From WHSW01 sp963767285 (lineage in GTDB: Bacteria; Actinomycetota; Thermoleophilia; Solirubrobacterales; 70-9): DNA of 64,000 bases. The DNA lies in NCBI GenBank assembly GCA_963767285.1, contig CAVYDJ010000004.1, positions 372,001 to 436,000 of the forward strand. Reading direction: 5' to 3'. Shown here piece by piece: positions 50,904 to 59,163 of the stretch (its first letter is position 1; every line of letters begins with the position of its first letter). The notes beneath the pieces were generated by a model that was given only the letters and a program-made list of their open reading frames with translations, searched no databases and was not told the origin of the DNA. Made by a program: the position numbers and the translations under genes.

Positions 50904-52706
50904 TCACTCGGCCTCGGTCCGGACGTCGTGCAACCGAGCGAGCTTCAGCGCCAGCTCGAGTGAGAGCAGGTCCTCGTTCGGCAGGTCGAGATCCGACACC
51001 CGGTGGATCCGCTCAAGGCGCTGGCGGACGGTGTTCGGGTGCACATACAGCGCCCGGGCGCTCGCGCTCACGCTGCCGCGGTCGGCGAGGAACCGCTCCA
51101 GCGTCTCGATCAGCCGGGCGCCGTGGCGGTGGTCGTACTCCGCCAGCTTCTCCGCCGCCAAGCGGTAGCGGTCGCGGGGCGCCTCGTCGAGCTCCATGTG
51201 GACGAGGTACCGATAGGCGCCGAGCTGCTCGTAGGGGACCGCGCCGCCATCGGCCACCAGCGAGCGCCCGACGCGGGCGGCGTCGCCCGCCTCGCGCATT
51301 CGCCGCCGCGCGGTGACGGCGCCCCGGTCGACGTCGCTGATTCCGATGACGAGCCCCTCCTCGCGAGCGAGCGATTCGCACGTCTCGCGCAATGCCTCGG
51401 CCGCCCCGCCGTTCGCGCTCGGCAGCGGCGCCAGCGCCCGCACCCGGTCATGGCGGGAGTCGAAAAAGGCTCGCGGATAGGCGCGTCGCAGCCGGGTCTC
51501 GAACCGCACCGCGAGGTCGGGCCAGCCGCCGGGGGCGCCGTCCGCTCGCGGAGCCCGCTCGACGTGCAGGAAGAGATGGTGGCCCGACAGGTCGCATCGG
51601 GCCTGGCTCGCCTTCGCCTGCCCGGCCTCGATCGAGCCCGCCGCGAGCGCGTCGAACATGTCCTTGACGATGTTCTCGGCTGTCAGCCGCTCGATCAGCT
51701 CGGCCTTCATCAGGCCGACGGCCGTCTGGTTGGCCACCGCGCCGAGCAGCTCCGCGTCCTCGTCGGTGAACTCGCGGTCGCGGGCGAAGCAGCAGATCAC
51801 GCCGAGCTGCTCGTTGCGCGCGACCAGCGGGACGGCCAGCACGGCCTGGTCGCCGCCCTCGGGCCACGACTCGCGATCGGCGACGCCTCCGCCGTTGAGC
51901 CCCTTCTTACCGGCGCGGCGCATCAGATCGAGCACCAGCCGGGCACCACCCTGGCGCGGGCTCGCGGCGCGCGCGTTGGCGGGATCGGAGCTGACGATGA
52001 TCAGCTCGTCGGAGTCGACGTCGAGGCGGTGGATCTGGCACGCGTCCGCTCGCAGCAGCTCCCGGGCGCCGCGGGCGACGGACTCGTAGAGGTCCTCGCG
52101 GACGGTGACCTCGGCGAGCGCCTGGCTCAGCTGGGTCAGCGTGGTCAGGGCCTGGACCCGGCGCCTGGTGTCCTCGTACAGCTGCGCGTTCTCGATCGCG
52201 CCGGCCACCAGCGACGCCGTGTGGACGAGGAAGTTGACGACGTCGTCCTCGAACTCGCGCGGCGCCTCGGTGTGCAGGACGACGACGCCGATCACGTCGC
52301 CTGCCTTGGCGAGGATCGGCACCGCGACCATCGACTGGAACTTCTCCTCCTCGAGCTCCGGAAGGAACTTCATCCGCGGGTCCGCCATCGCGTCCTCGCG
52401 GATGAACTCCGGCGTCTTGTTGCGCGCCACCCAGCCCGAGAGCCCTTCGTCGAGGCCCAGCGAGAGCTCGCCGACGAAGCGCGCGTAACGCGGCGACGCG
52501 GCCCGCAGCACCAGCCGGTCGCCCTCGACGAAGTAGATGAAGCAGGCGTGTGAGGCCGTCGCGTCGGTAGTGATGTCGACGATCCCGTGCAGGACGCGAC
52601 CGAGATCGAGCGATGAGGAGACGGTCTTTATGACCGCGTAGAGCGTCTGGTTCTCGAGCCGAGCGCGACTGAGGGCGTCGTCCTCCTTGACAAGCTCCAA
52701 GCTCAA
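50904..52706 (-). CDS. GAF-PucR family transcriptional regulator
   Basis: 600 residues from TTG 52706, which has an ideal AGGAGGT SD six to seven bases upstream (GTG 52715 would overlap that SD). Two GAF sensor domains (about 20-160 and 175-330) precede a PucR/CdaR C-terminal part with the helix-turn-helix SASARALYVHPNTVRQRLER. It is adjacent to amt and divergent from it, so it probably controls the nitrogen cluster in response to a small molecule. Confidence 0.88.
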   Translation of the reverse strand: MSLELVKEDDALSRARLENQTLYAVIKTVSSSLDLGRVLHGIVDITTDATASHACFIYFVEGDRLVLRAASPRYARFVGELSLGLDEGLSGWVARNKTPEFIREDAMADPRMKFLPELEEEKFQSMVAVPILAKAGDVIGVVVLHTEAPREFEDDVVNFLVHTASLVAGAIENAQLYEDTRRRVQALTTLTQLSQALAEVTVREDLYESVARGARELLRADACQIHRLDVDSDELIIVSSDPANARAASPRQGGARLVLDLMRRAGKKGLNGGGVADRESWPEGGDQAVLAVPLVARNEQLGVICCFARDREFTDEDAELLGAVANQTAVGLMKAELIERLTAENIVKDMFDALAAGSIEAGQAKASQARCDLSGHHLFLHVERAPRADGAPGGWPDLAVRFETRLRRAYPRAFFDSRHDRVRALAPLPSANGGAAEALRETCESLAREEGLVIGISDVDRGAVTARRRMREAGDAARVGRSLVADGGAVPYEQLGAYRYLVHMELDEAPRDRYRLAAEKLAEYDHRHGARLIETLERFLADRGSVSASARALYVHPNTVRQRLERIHRVSDLDLPNEDLLSLELALKLARLHDVRTEAE

Positions 52707-52855
52707 ATGAGACACCTCCTGGTAGTCCTCCCGGCGCCACCCTATTGGGGAACGCCGGCGGGTCCTATGTCGCGATCGTACACCCGGAGACGTTCAAGTA
52801 TGGACCGCGTGCCTATTGTCACGACCAGCCCGGCCGGGATACGTTGCCGCCGCTA

Positions 52856-54328
52856 GTGGACTTCCTGCTCGCTCAGGTCTCGGACATCAAGGACGCCGCC
52901 TCGGCGGAGAGCCTGGGACTCGACAGCGTCATCCTCGGCGAGCAGTTCTACTTCTTCACGGTCGTGCTGATGTGGCTGATCCACGTTGGCTTCATGACGT
53001 ACGAGACCGGCATCGCGCGCCGCAAGAACGCGCTCGCGACGGCGATGAAGAACATCCTCACGATCGCCGTGGTGACGCCGAGCTTCTACTACTTCGGCTG
53101 GTGGATCTACAACTGCAACATGCCCGGCTTCCCGCCGATCGGGCCGAACAGCACGGACTTCACGGCAGCGGCATGCCAGGGTGGGATCCCCTGGTCCGAC
53201 ACCTTCGGACCGAACCTGACCAACAACATCAACCTCGTCTTCTTCCTCGCCTTCCTGCTGTTCAGCTGGACGACGGCCTCGATCATGTCCGGCGCGCTGC
53301 TCGAGCGGGTGCGGCTCTCCGCTTACCTCCTCCTCGCCGTGCTGCTCGGCTCGGCGGTCTGGGTCCTCGACGCCGCTTGGGGCTGGAGCTTCGGCGGCTG
53401 GCTGACGCTGCGCTTCGGCTTCCACGACGCGATCGCCTCCGCTGTCGTCCACGGCGTCGCCGGCGCCTTCACGCTCGGCGTCCTGTTCAACCTGGGACCG
53501 CGGATCGGCAAGTACACGAAGGAGGGCTTAACGCGCACCTTCAGACCCCACAACCTGCATATGACCCTGATGGGGTTGATGCTGATCTTCACCGGCTTCT
53601 ACGCCTTCTACGCCGCGTGCCTGGTGATCGTCTCGACGACCTTCCCCGGCTGGGCCAACATCTACCTCAGTCCGACCACACTGGGCTCGATTGCGATGAT
53701 CATCACCTTCGGCTTCGCCGGCGGCTTCACGGGGGGGTACTTCGCCAGTCGCGGTGACCCGTTCTGGACGGTGTCGGGCGGGCTCGCGGGGGTGATCGGC
53801 GTTTCCGCGGGCGCCGATGTCTACGCGCCCACCCTGGGCTATCTGATCGCGGCCGCGACGGCGGCAATGACGGTCTGGGTGGGAAGCTGGATCGAATCCA
53901 AGATGCGCGTCGACGACGTCGTCGGTGCGGTTTCCGTGCATGGGTTCGCCGGCTTCATGGGGATCATCTGGGTCGGCGTGTTCGCGGCCGGCTATCCGAC
54001 CGGCCTCAACAACGTCGAGAGCTCGATCGGCGGCCAGCTGATGGGCATGGCGACCTTCCTGCCGCTCGGCTTCCTGAGCGGCTGGTTCGCGTCGTGGGTG
54101 CTCAAGAAGCTCAACCTGCTGCGCGTGCCGCCCGAGGTCGAGGTCGACGGTCTCGATCAGGCCGAGTACGAGCCCGATATCCACATGCCGGAGTTCGCGC
54201 TCGCCCCGGACCTGGTCATCGAGCCGGACGGTACCCGGGCGCCGGCGGACGTCGTCCAGCGGACTGCCGCGGCGGAGCTGGTCACACCGATGGCCTCGAA
54301 ACCAACGGCTAGAGGAGGACCTGGCTGA
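52856..54328 (+). CDS. amt: Ammonium transporter (Amt/MEP)
   Basis: 490 residues from GTG 52856; an in-frame start at 52745 would add sequence unlike the family. Eleven membrane helices. The twin His of the conduction pore lie in SAVVHGVAGAFTLG and VSVHGFAGFMGIIW, with the Phe gate region YETGIARRKN nearby. Amt proteins also carry methylammonium. The C-terminal 70 residues extend beyond the core. It is divergent from the PucR regulator and first of a cluster of glutamine/glutamate enzymes; it overlaps the next gene by one base. Confidence 0.93.
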   Translation: MDFLLAQVSDIKDAASAESLGLDSVILGEQFYFFTVVLMWLIHVGFMTYETGIARRKNALATAMKNILTIAVVTPSFYYFGWWIYNCNMPGFPPIGPNSTDFTAAACQGGIPWSDTFGPNLTNNINLVFFLAFLLFSWTTASIMSGALLERVRLSAYLLLAVLLGSAVWVLDAAWGWSFGGWLTLRFGFHDAIASAVVHGVAGAFTLGVLFNLGPRIGKYTKEGLTRTFRPHNLHMTLMGLMLIFTGFYAFYAACLVIVSTTFPGWANIYLSPTTLGSIAMIITFGFAGGFTGGYFASRGDPFWTVSGGLAGVIGVSAGADVYAPTLGYLIAAATAAMTVWVGSWIESKMRVDDVVGAVSVHGFAGFMGIIWVGVFAAGYPTGLNNVESSIGGQLMGMATFLPLGFLSGWFASWVLKKLNLLRVPPEVEVDGLDQAEYEPDIHMPEFALAPDLVIEPDGTRAPADVVQRTAAAELVTPMASKPTARGGPG

Positions 54329-54672
54329 TGCCCGGGATCATCAACAGCGCCCCTGATTGCGTCAGCAGCGACCCCGGAACGACCGACGCCCGAGTCGAGG
54401 ACTCCGCCGATTTCGTGATGGGCGATCCCTACACGGAATGCGCCGGCTTCATGACCTTCGGCCCCGGCTCGACGTACGGGGAGGAGGGGATCGGCGCGGA
54501 GGGCGCCTACATGGTCCTGACGTGGATCGGGATCGTCTTCATGGTCGCCGCGTTGATCGCGTGGGTCCTGTACGAGAACCGTCGCCTGATCGCCTACACC
54601 CTGGGAGTCGGACGCGGATACGACAAGCCCGACGTCCCGCAGCCCGGGATCACCCCCGACCCGGAGAAGTGA
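54328..54672 (+). CDS. Small membrane protein in the amt operon
   Basis: 114 residues, one membrane helix (about 62-84, AYMVLTWIGIVFMVAALIAW), N-terminal extracytoplasmic segment with Cys11 and Cys38, and a cytoplasmic tail with PDVPQPGITPDPEK. It overlaps the amt stop by one base. No family recognised. Confidence 0.75.
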   Translation: MPGIINSAPDCVSSDPGTTDARVEDSADFVMGDPYTECAGFMTFGPGSTYGEEGIGAEGAYMVLTWIGIVFMVAALIAWVLYENRRLIAYTLGVGRGYDKPDVPQPGITPDPEK

Positions 54673-54673
54673 G

Positions 54674-54832
54674 ATGGCCCTGAACCGAAAGCAGATCGAG
54701 TTCCCGCCCAAGCAGACGCACGTGAAGTCGTTCGAGGTCGCGATGCTCGTGATCTGCCTGATCTGTGCTGCGGTCGTGCTGTTCATCGTCCTGGGCACCG
54801 ACCTCGGCGACGAGTTCCGTCCGACCGTCTGA
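54674..54832 (+). CDS. 52-residue membrane peptide in the amt operon
   Basis: ATG 54674 follows the preceding TGA by one base. MALNRKQIEFPPKQTHVKSF precedes one membrane helix (about 21-43, rich in Val/Ile/Cys) and a short acidic end. It is too short for standard annotation but has the same operon fit and codon bias as its neighbours. Possibly an Amt accessory or GlnK-like membrane partner; inference only. Confidence 0.65.
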   Translation: MALNRKQIEFPPKQTHVKSFEVAMLVICLICAAVVLFIVLGTDLGDEFRPTV

Positions 54833-54855
54833 GCGGCGCGGGTTACACTCGCGAG

Positions 54856-55242
54856 GTGCCGTCCCTCGGCGACGCGGGAGTCGCTTCGCAGTCCGAGACA
54901 CCGGATCGCCGGGCGCCCACGTGGCCCCGGTTCGCGGTGATCCTGGGGGTGCTGGTGCTGGCCTTCGTCATCTCGCGCGCGTCGGACTCGGAGGTGACCC
55001 AGGAGGAGGCCGTGGCGACCGCCACCGAGCAGGTCAGCTTCGTCCCCGAGGACACGCAGATCCGCTTCCTGCGCCAGGGGATCGACCGGCATCCGTTCTG
55101 GGTGGTCTCGCTCTCGACGCCGGGGCCGACCCTCGGGACCTATGACGATCTCGCGGTCGCGCGGATCGACGCCGAGTCGGGCGAGGTCGTCGAGTTCCGC
55201 GAGCAGAAGGACGCGCGGCGGGGCCCCGACGAGGCCCCCTAA
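54856..55242 (+). CDS. PepSY-like membrane protein
   Basis: 128 residues, GTG start. One N-terminal helix (about 26-42) and a soluble domain (VTQEEAVATATEQVSFVPED, LRQGIDRHPFWVVSLS, ARIDAESGEVVEFREQ) of the PepSY type, a small beta-alpha fold often linked to protease inhibition or signalling. It is part of the amt-glutamine cluster by spacing. Confidence 0.75.
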   Translation: MPSLGDAGVASQSETPDRRAPTWPRFAVILGVLVLAFVISRASDSEVTQEEAVATATEQVSFVPEDTQIRFLRQGIDRHPFWVVSLSTPGPTLGTYDDLAVARIDAESGEVVEFREQKDARRGPDEAP

Positions 55243-55245
55243 CCG

Positions 55246-55974
55246 GTGCGCCTGCTCGTCCTTCAGCACATCGCCTGCGAGCACCCGGGCGTGTTCACCG
55301 AGGTGATCGAGGAACGAGGCGTGGAGGCGACCGCGGTCGAGCTCGACGAGGGCGAGCCGCTGCCTGACTGGCGCGAGTTCGACGCGGTGCTCGCGATGGG
55401 CGGCCCGATGGGGGCGGGCGACGATCGCGATCATCCGTGGCTCGCCGCGGAGCGCGAGCTGATCGCAGCCGCGGTCGCCGCGAGACGGCCGGTCCTGGGG
55501 GTCTGCCTCGGCGCGCAGCTCCTCGCGGCCGCGCTCGGGGCGCGGGTCATGGCGTGCGAGCGGCCCGAGGTCGGGCTGCTGGAGGTCGAGCTGACCGAGG
55601 AGGGACGCGCCGACGCGCTGTTCGCCGGGCTCGACCAGCCGCTCGTGTCGCTGCAGTGGCACGGCGACACCTTCGAGCTCCCGCACGGCGCTGTCCGGCT
55701 GGCGCGCTCCGCCGACGTCGCCAACCAGGCGTTTCGCGCCGGTGAGCGGGCCTACGGCGTCCAGTTCCATCTCGAGGTGACGGCCGCGATGGCGCGCGAG
55801 TGGGCCGCGGTCCCGGCCTACGCGGCCTCCCTGTCCGCGACCCTCGGCGAGCACCGCGGCGCGGAGTTCATCGCCGACGTCGCGCGCGGCGCCGACGAGC
55901 TGCATCCGCCCGCCCGCAGGCTGTTCGGGAACTGGCTCGAGCTCGCCGGCGTGCCCGCGAAGGTGGGGATCTAG
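55246..55974 (+). CDS. Class I glutamine amidotransferase
   Basis: 242 residues, GTG start. Catalytic Cys87 in GVCLGAQLLAAALG and the His175/Glu177 pair in YGVQFHLEV form the triad; MGGPMGAGDD is the oxyanion loop. The C-terminal 40 residues extend the fold. Members hydrolyse glutamine or gamma-glutamyl amides; in this cluster it may split a gamma-glutamyl amine. It follows the PepSY gene by three bases. Confidence 0.86.
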   Translation: MRLLVLQHIACEHPGVFTEVIEERGVEATAVELDEGEPLPDWREFDAVLAMGGPMGAGDDRDHPWLAAERELIAAAVAARRPVLGVCLGAQLLAAALGARVMACERPEVGLLEVELTEEGRADALFAGLDQPLVSLQWHGDTFELPHGAVRLARSADVANQAFRAGERAYGVQFHLEVTAAMAREWAAVPAYAASLSATLGEHRGAEFIADVARGADELHPPARRLFGNWLELAGVPAKVGI

Positions 55975-55979
55975 GCGCT

Positions 55980-55987
55980 TTGTACAA
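55980..55987. promoter_or_regulatory. AT-rich palindrome before the GS-like gene
   Basis: TTGTACAA, a perfect 8-bp palindrome within TTTGTACAATTTTGTCC, lies 30 bases before the start of the glutamine-synthetase-like gene in one of few AT-rich patches here. It may be an operator or -10 region; the binding protein is not known. Confidence 0.35.
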
Positions 55988-56017
55988 TTTTGTCCATCAG
56001 GAGAAGGAGCCCCGATA

Positions 56018-57457
56018 GTGGCCGCTGAGCAGCTTGGAGGGACGATCGACACCGTCCTTTCCAATCCCCGGGTCCAGATGCCGCCCGCGACCCTCGAGGA
56101 AGCGCGTAACCAGGAGGGTCGGCCAGCCCAGATCGAGGCGCTGAAGAAGCGAATCGCGGCCGAGGACATCCGGTATGTGTTCTTTCAGCAGGTGTCGGTG
56201 ACCGGCCGGGTGATGGGCAAGGGCGTCGTCGCCTCGTTCTTCCCGCAGGTAGCGGAGCGCGGATACCAGCTGGTCTACGGCGCGACGGCGAACCTGTTCA
56301 CCGACCGCGACGGCAACTACATCGGGTTCGGGCCCGAGGAGTCGGAACTCGCCGCGATCGCGGACCTCGACACGTTCTCCGTCCTGCCCTGGGACGAGCG
56401 CGTCGCCAGGGTCTACTGCGACTGCTACGACACCGAGACCGGCGAGCTGCTGGACGCCGACCCGCGCCAGAACCTGAAGCGCGTCGTGAGCGAGTTCGAG
56501 GCCGAGCTGGGGCTGAGCTTCGTGATCGGCATCGAGCCCGAGATGATGTGGATGCGCCGCGGCGAGGACGGCACCGCCGAGGGCGTCACCAAGCCCTACT
56601 GCTACCACATCCATCAGTTCGAGGAACTGCGTCCGGTGCTGCTCGACGTGGTCGAGTACGGGCAGCGGATGGGTCTCGACATGAGCTACGGCGACCACGA
56701 GGACGCACCCGGGCAGCTGGAGCTCAACTTTCGCTACGACCGCCCGGTGCAGACGGCCGACAACATCACCACCTACCGCCAGATCTGCGCCGCGGTGGCA
56801 CGGAAGCACGGCCTCCTCGCGTCGTTCATGCCGAAGCCGTTCACCGGCGTCTCGGCAAACGGGCATCACCACCACTTCACCCTCGTCGACGATGACGGCA
56901 ACAACGTCTTCCACGACCCCGACGGCGTCTGCCAGCTCTCCGACACCGGCCGCCACTTCCTCGGCGGCCTGCTCGACCACTTCGGGGCGCTGATGTGCGT
57001 CGGCAACCCGTCGGTGAACTCCTATTGCCGAATGTGGGACTTCGGGTTCTGGGCGCCCGTGTACAAGAACTGGGGCTGGCAGAACCGCACGTGCACGGTC
57101 CGCGTCGCGAGCGGCGGCCGGTTCGAGTACCGCGGCGTCGACTCGTCCTGCAACCCGTACCTGACGATCGCCGCGCTCCTGGAGGCCGGCCTGGACGGGA
57201 TCAAGCGCAAGTCCGACCCCGGCGAGCCGCAGACGGGCAACACGTATGACCTGCTGCAGGAGGGCGTCGAGCTCGAGCGGGTGCCGGAGAGCCTTGGCGC
57301 CGCGCTCGACGCGCTCGCGGCCGACGACGTCGTGCGCGGCGCGATGCCCGGGCGCCTCTACGACGTCTTCCGCCACTACAAGCGCGACGAGTGGGAGCGC
57401 TACCTGGCCGCGGTCACCGACTGGGAGCGCGAGGAGTACCTGGAGGTGCTGCCCTAG
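56018..57457 (+). CDS. Glutamine-synthetase-family ligase (GMAS/GlnT-like)
   Basis: 479 residues, GTG start with an AGGAGAAGGAG SD. GS-fold motifs: IGIEPEMMW and DMSYGDHEDAPGQLELNF (metal Glu and ATP), MPKPFTGVSANGHHHH (glutamate/ATP loop, near residue 275), and VASGGRFEYRGVDSSCNPYL (C-terminal motif). It resembles gamma-glutamylmethylamide synthetases and GlnT more than GlnA. It would join glutamate to ammonia or an amine. It heads the set with the GlxB/C/D-type genes. Confidence 0.86.
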   Translation: MAAEQLGGTIDTVLSNPRVQMPPATLEEARNQEGRPAQIEALKKRIAAEDIRYVFFQQVSVTGRVMGKGVVASFFPQVAERGYQLVYGATANLFTDRDGNYIGFGPEESELAAIADLDTFSVLPWDERVARVYCDCYDTETGELLDADPRQNLKRVVSEFEAELGLSFVIGIEPEMMWMRRGEDGTAEGVTKPYCYHIHQFEELRPVLLDVVEYGQRMGLDMSYGDHEDAPGQLELNFRYDRPVQTADNITTYRQICAAVARKHGLLASFMPKPFTGVSANGHHHHFTLVDDDGNNVFHDPDGVCQLSDTGRHFLGGLLDHFGALMCVGNPSVNSYCRMWDFGFWAPVYKNWGWQNRTCTVRVASGGRFEYRGVDSSCNPYLTIAALLEAGLDGIKRKSDPGEPQTGNTYDLLQEGVELERVPESLGAALDALAADDVVRGAMPGRLYDVFRHYKRDEWERYLAAVTDWEREEYLEVLP

Positions 57458-57460
57458 CCG

Positions 57461-58390
57461 ATGTGCGGGATCGCCGGAATCATCTACCGAAACGGCGGCG
57501 GCGAGCGGGCCGTCGGCGAGGACATGACCCGGATGCTCCAGGCGATGAAGCACCGCGGGCCGGACTCGACGGGGTTCGCGCTCTACCGTGGCGACACCGA
57601 CACCTACGTGGTCCACGTGAAGCTCAGCGAGGCCGCGGAGTCCGACCCCGAGCTCGATCAGCGGGTCCAGCGCCAGCGCGACCAGGTCGAGGCCCGGATG
57701 CGCGCCGCCGGCGCCGAACTCGGCGACGTGAAGCACACCCCGCGCACGATGACGGTGACCTTCGGCTTCGACGGCGATCTGAAGGGGCTGGCCGACACCA
57801 TCGAGCGCGTGCGCAACAGCGAGGTGCTCTCGCTCGGCCGCTCGCTGGAGATCGTCAAGGACCTGGGCGACGCCGAGACCGTCGCAGCCGAGTACGGCCT
57901 GTCCGGATACCTCGGCACGCACGCGATCGGCCACGCGCGGATGGCCACCGAGTCCGACGTCGACATCGCCAACGCCCATCCGTACTGGGCGTATCCGTTC
58001 CCGGACGTCGCCGTCGTTCACAACGGCCAGCTGACCAACTTCCACGACTGGCGCCGGCGCCTGCAGCGCGCCGGCCATCGCTTCCAGTCCGAGTGCGACT
58101 CGGAGATCATCGCCGTCTACCTCGCCCAGAAGATGGCCGACGGCATGAACCTCGAGGAGGCGATGCGCCGCAGCCTGGAGGAGCTCGACGGGGTCTTCAC
58201 CTACATCTGCGTGACCGCGGACGCGCTCGGCGTGGCCAAGGACGAGCTCGGGGCGAAGCCGCTCGTGCTGTACGAGGACGACGATCTCGTGGCGCTCGCC
58301 TCCGAAGAGATCGCGATCCGCCAGGTGCTCGATCGCGAGATCGAGACCCACGACCCGTACGAGGGCGAGGTGCGCGTGTGGAGCAGGTGA
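57461..58390 (+). CDS. Class II glutamine amidotransferase, glutamate-synthase type (GlxB-like)
   Basis: 309 residues. The N-terminal Cys2 nucleophile in MCGIAGIIYRNGG is that of Ntn amidotransferases; KHRGPDSTGFALY, GHARMATES and VVHNGQLTNFHDWRRRLQ are family landmarks. It corresponds to the N-terminal domain of glutamate synthase as a separate subunit (as in GlxB/MgsA). It starts three bases after the GS-like gene and overlaps the next gene. Confidence 0.9.
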   Translation: MCGIAGIIYRNGGGERAVGEDMTRMLQAMKHRGPDSTGFALYRGDTDTYVVHVKLSEAAESDPELDQRVQRQRDQVEARMRAAGAELGDVKHTPRTMTVTFGFDGDLKGLADTIERVRNSEVLSLGRSLEIVKDLGDAETVAAEYGLSGYLGTHAIGHARMATESDVDIANAHPYWAYPFPDVAVVHNGQLTNFHDWRRRLQRAGHRFQSECDSEIIAVYLAQKMADGMNLEEAMRRSLEELDGVFTYICVTADALGVAKDELGAKPLVLYEDDDLVALASEEIAIRQVLDREIETHDPYEGEVRVWSR

Positions 58391-59163
58391 CCGAGCAGCC
58401 GCGAATGGACGAGCGCGGGCTGGTGGAGCTCGACGACTCGATCCCGAAGACCTCGAAGGTCGAGGACGGCCGGGCGACGCTCGACGCGAAGGACCTGACC
58501 ACGCGCAAGATCAACGCGGAGCTGCGCTGGCTGATCTACGAGCAGGGAATCCGGGACGTCACCGTGCTGAACCCGGGTGCACGCCACTCGCTCGGTGTTG
58601 CGATCCTCGCCCGCTGCCGGATCCGCTTCGAGGGCAGCCTGGGCTACTTCGGCTGCGGGCTGATCGACGGGCCGGAGATCGAGATCACCGGCCGGGTCGG
58701 CTGGTCGGTGGCGGAGAACATGATGTCCGGCGTGGTCGTCGTCGACCACAACGCCGGCTCGCTCGCGGGGGCGGCGCTGCGCGGCGGCGACCTGGTGGTC
58801 AGGGGCGACGTCGGGTCGCGCACCGGGATCGACCAGAAGGGCGGCACGATCCTCGTCGGCGGCAACGCCGCCTCGATGACGGCCTTCATGATGCAGCGCG
58901 GCCGCCAGATCATCTGCGGCGATGTCGGCCCGGGGCTCGGCGACTCGATGTACGACGGCGCGATCTACGTCGGCGGCAAGGTCGCCTCGCTCGGGATCGA
59001 CTGCGTCGAAGGTGAGTGGACGGACGCCGATACCGAGTTCGTCGAGCGCAAGTTCTCCATGTACGGGCTCGGCGAGCCGCCGGAGCTGCGCAAGTTCGTC
59101 TGCGGCAAGAAGCTCTACAACTACGACAACCTCGAGCCCAGCGAGCGCAAGCTGGTCCTGTGA
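58387..59163 (+). CDS. Glutamate-synthase C-terminal (GXGXG) domain protein (GlxC-like)
   Basis: 258 residues from GTG 58387, overlapping the previous stop (GTGA). Repeated G-x-G turns (GLIDGPEIEITGRVGWS, LRGGDLVVRGDVGSRTG, YDGAIYVGGKVASLG) form the right-handed beta-helix of the glutamate-synthase C-terminal domain. It acts as the scaffold subunit with GlxB and GlxD types. Confidence 0.88.
   Translation: MTEQPRMDERGLVELDDSIPKTSKVEDGRATLDAKDLTTRKINAELRWLIYEQGIRDVTVLNPGARHSLGVAILARCRIRFEGSLGYFGCGLIDGPEIEITGRVGWSVAENMMSGVVVVDHNAGSLAGAALRGGDLVVRGDVGSRTGIDQKGGTILVGGNAASMTAFMMQRGRQIICGDVGPGLGDSMYDGAIYVGGKVASLGIDCVEGEWTDADTEFVERKFSMYGLGEPPELRKFVCGKKLYNYDNLEPSERKLVL

Noticed and set aside
52745..52855. 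An N-terminal extension of the Amt transporter from TTG 52745
   Set aside because: The added residues do not resemble a signal or Amt sequence; this is probably the promoter region between amt and the divergent PucR gene.
55997..58351. A 784-codon minus-strand frame opposite the GS-like and amidotransferase genes
   Set aside because: An antisense shadow; the plus strand carries complete, motif-bearing enzymes with proper starts and coupling.
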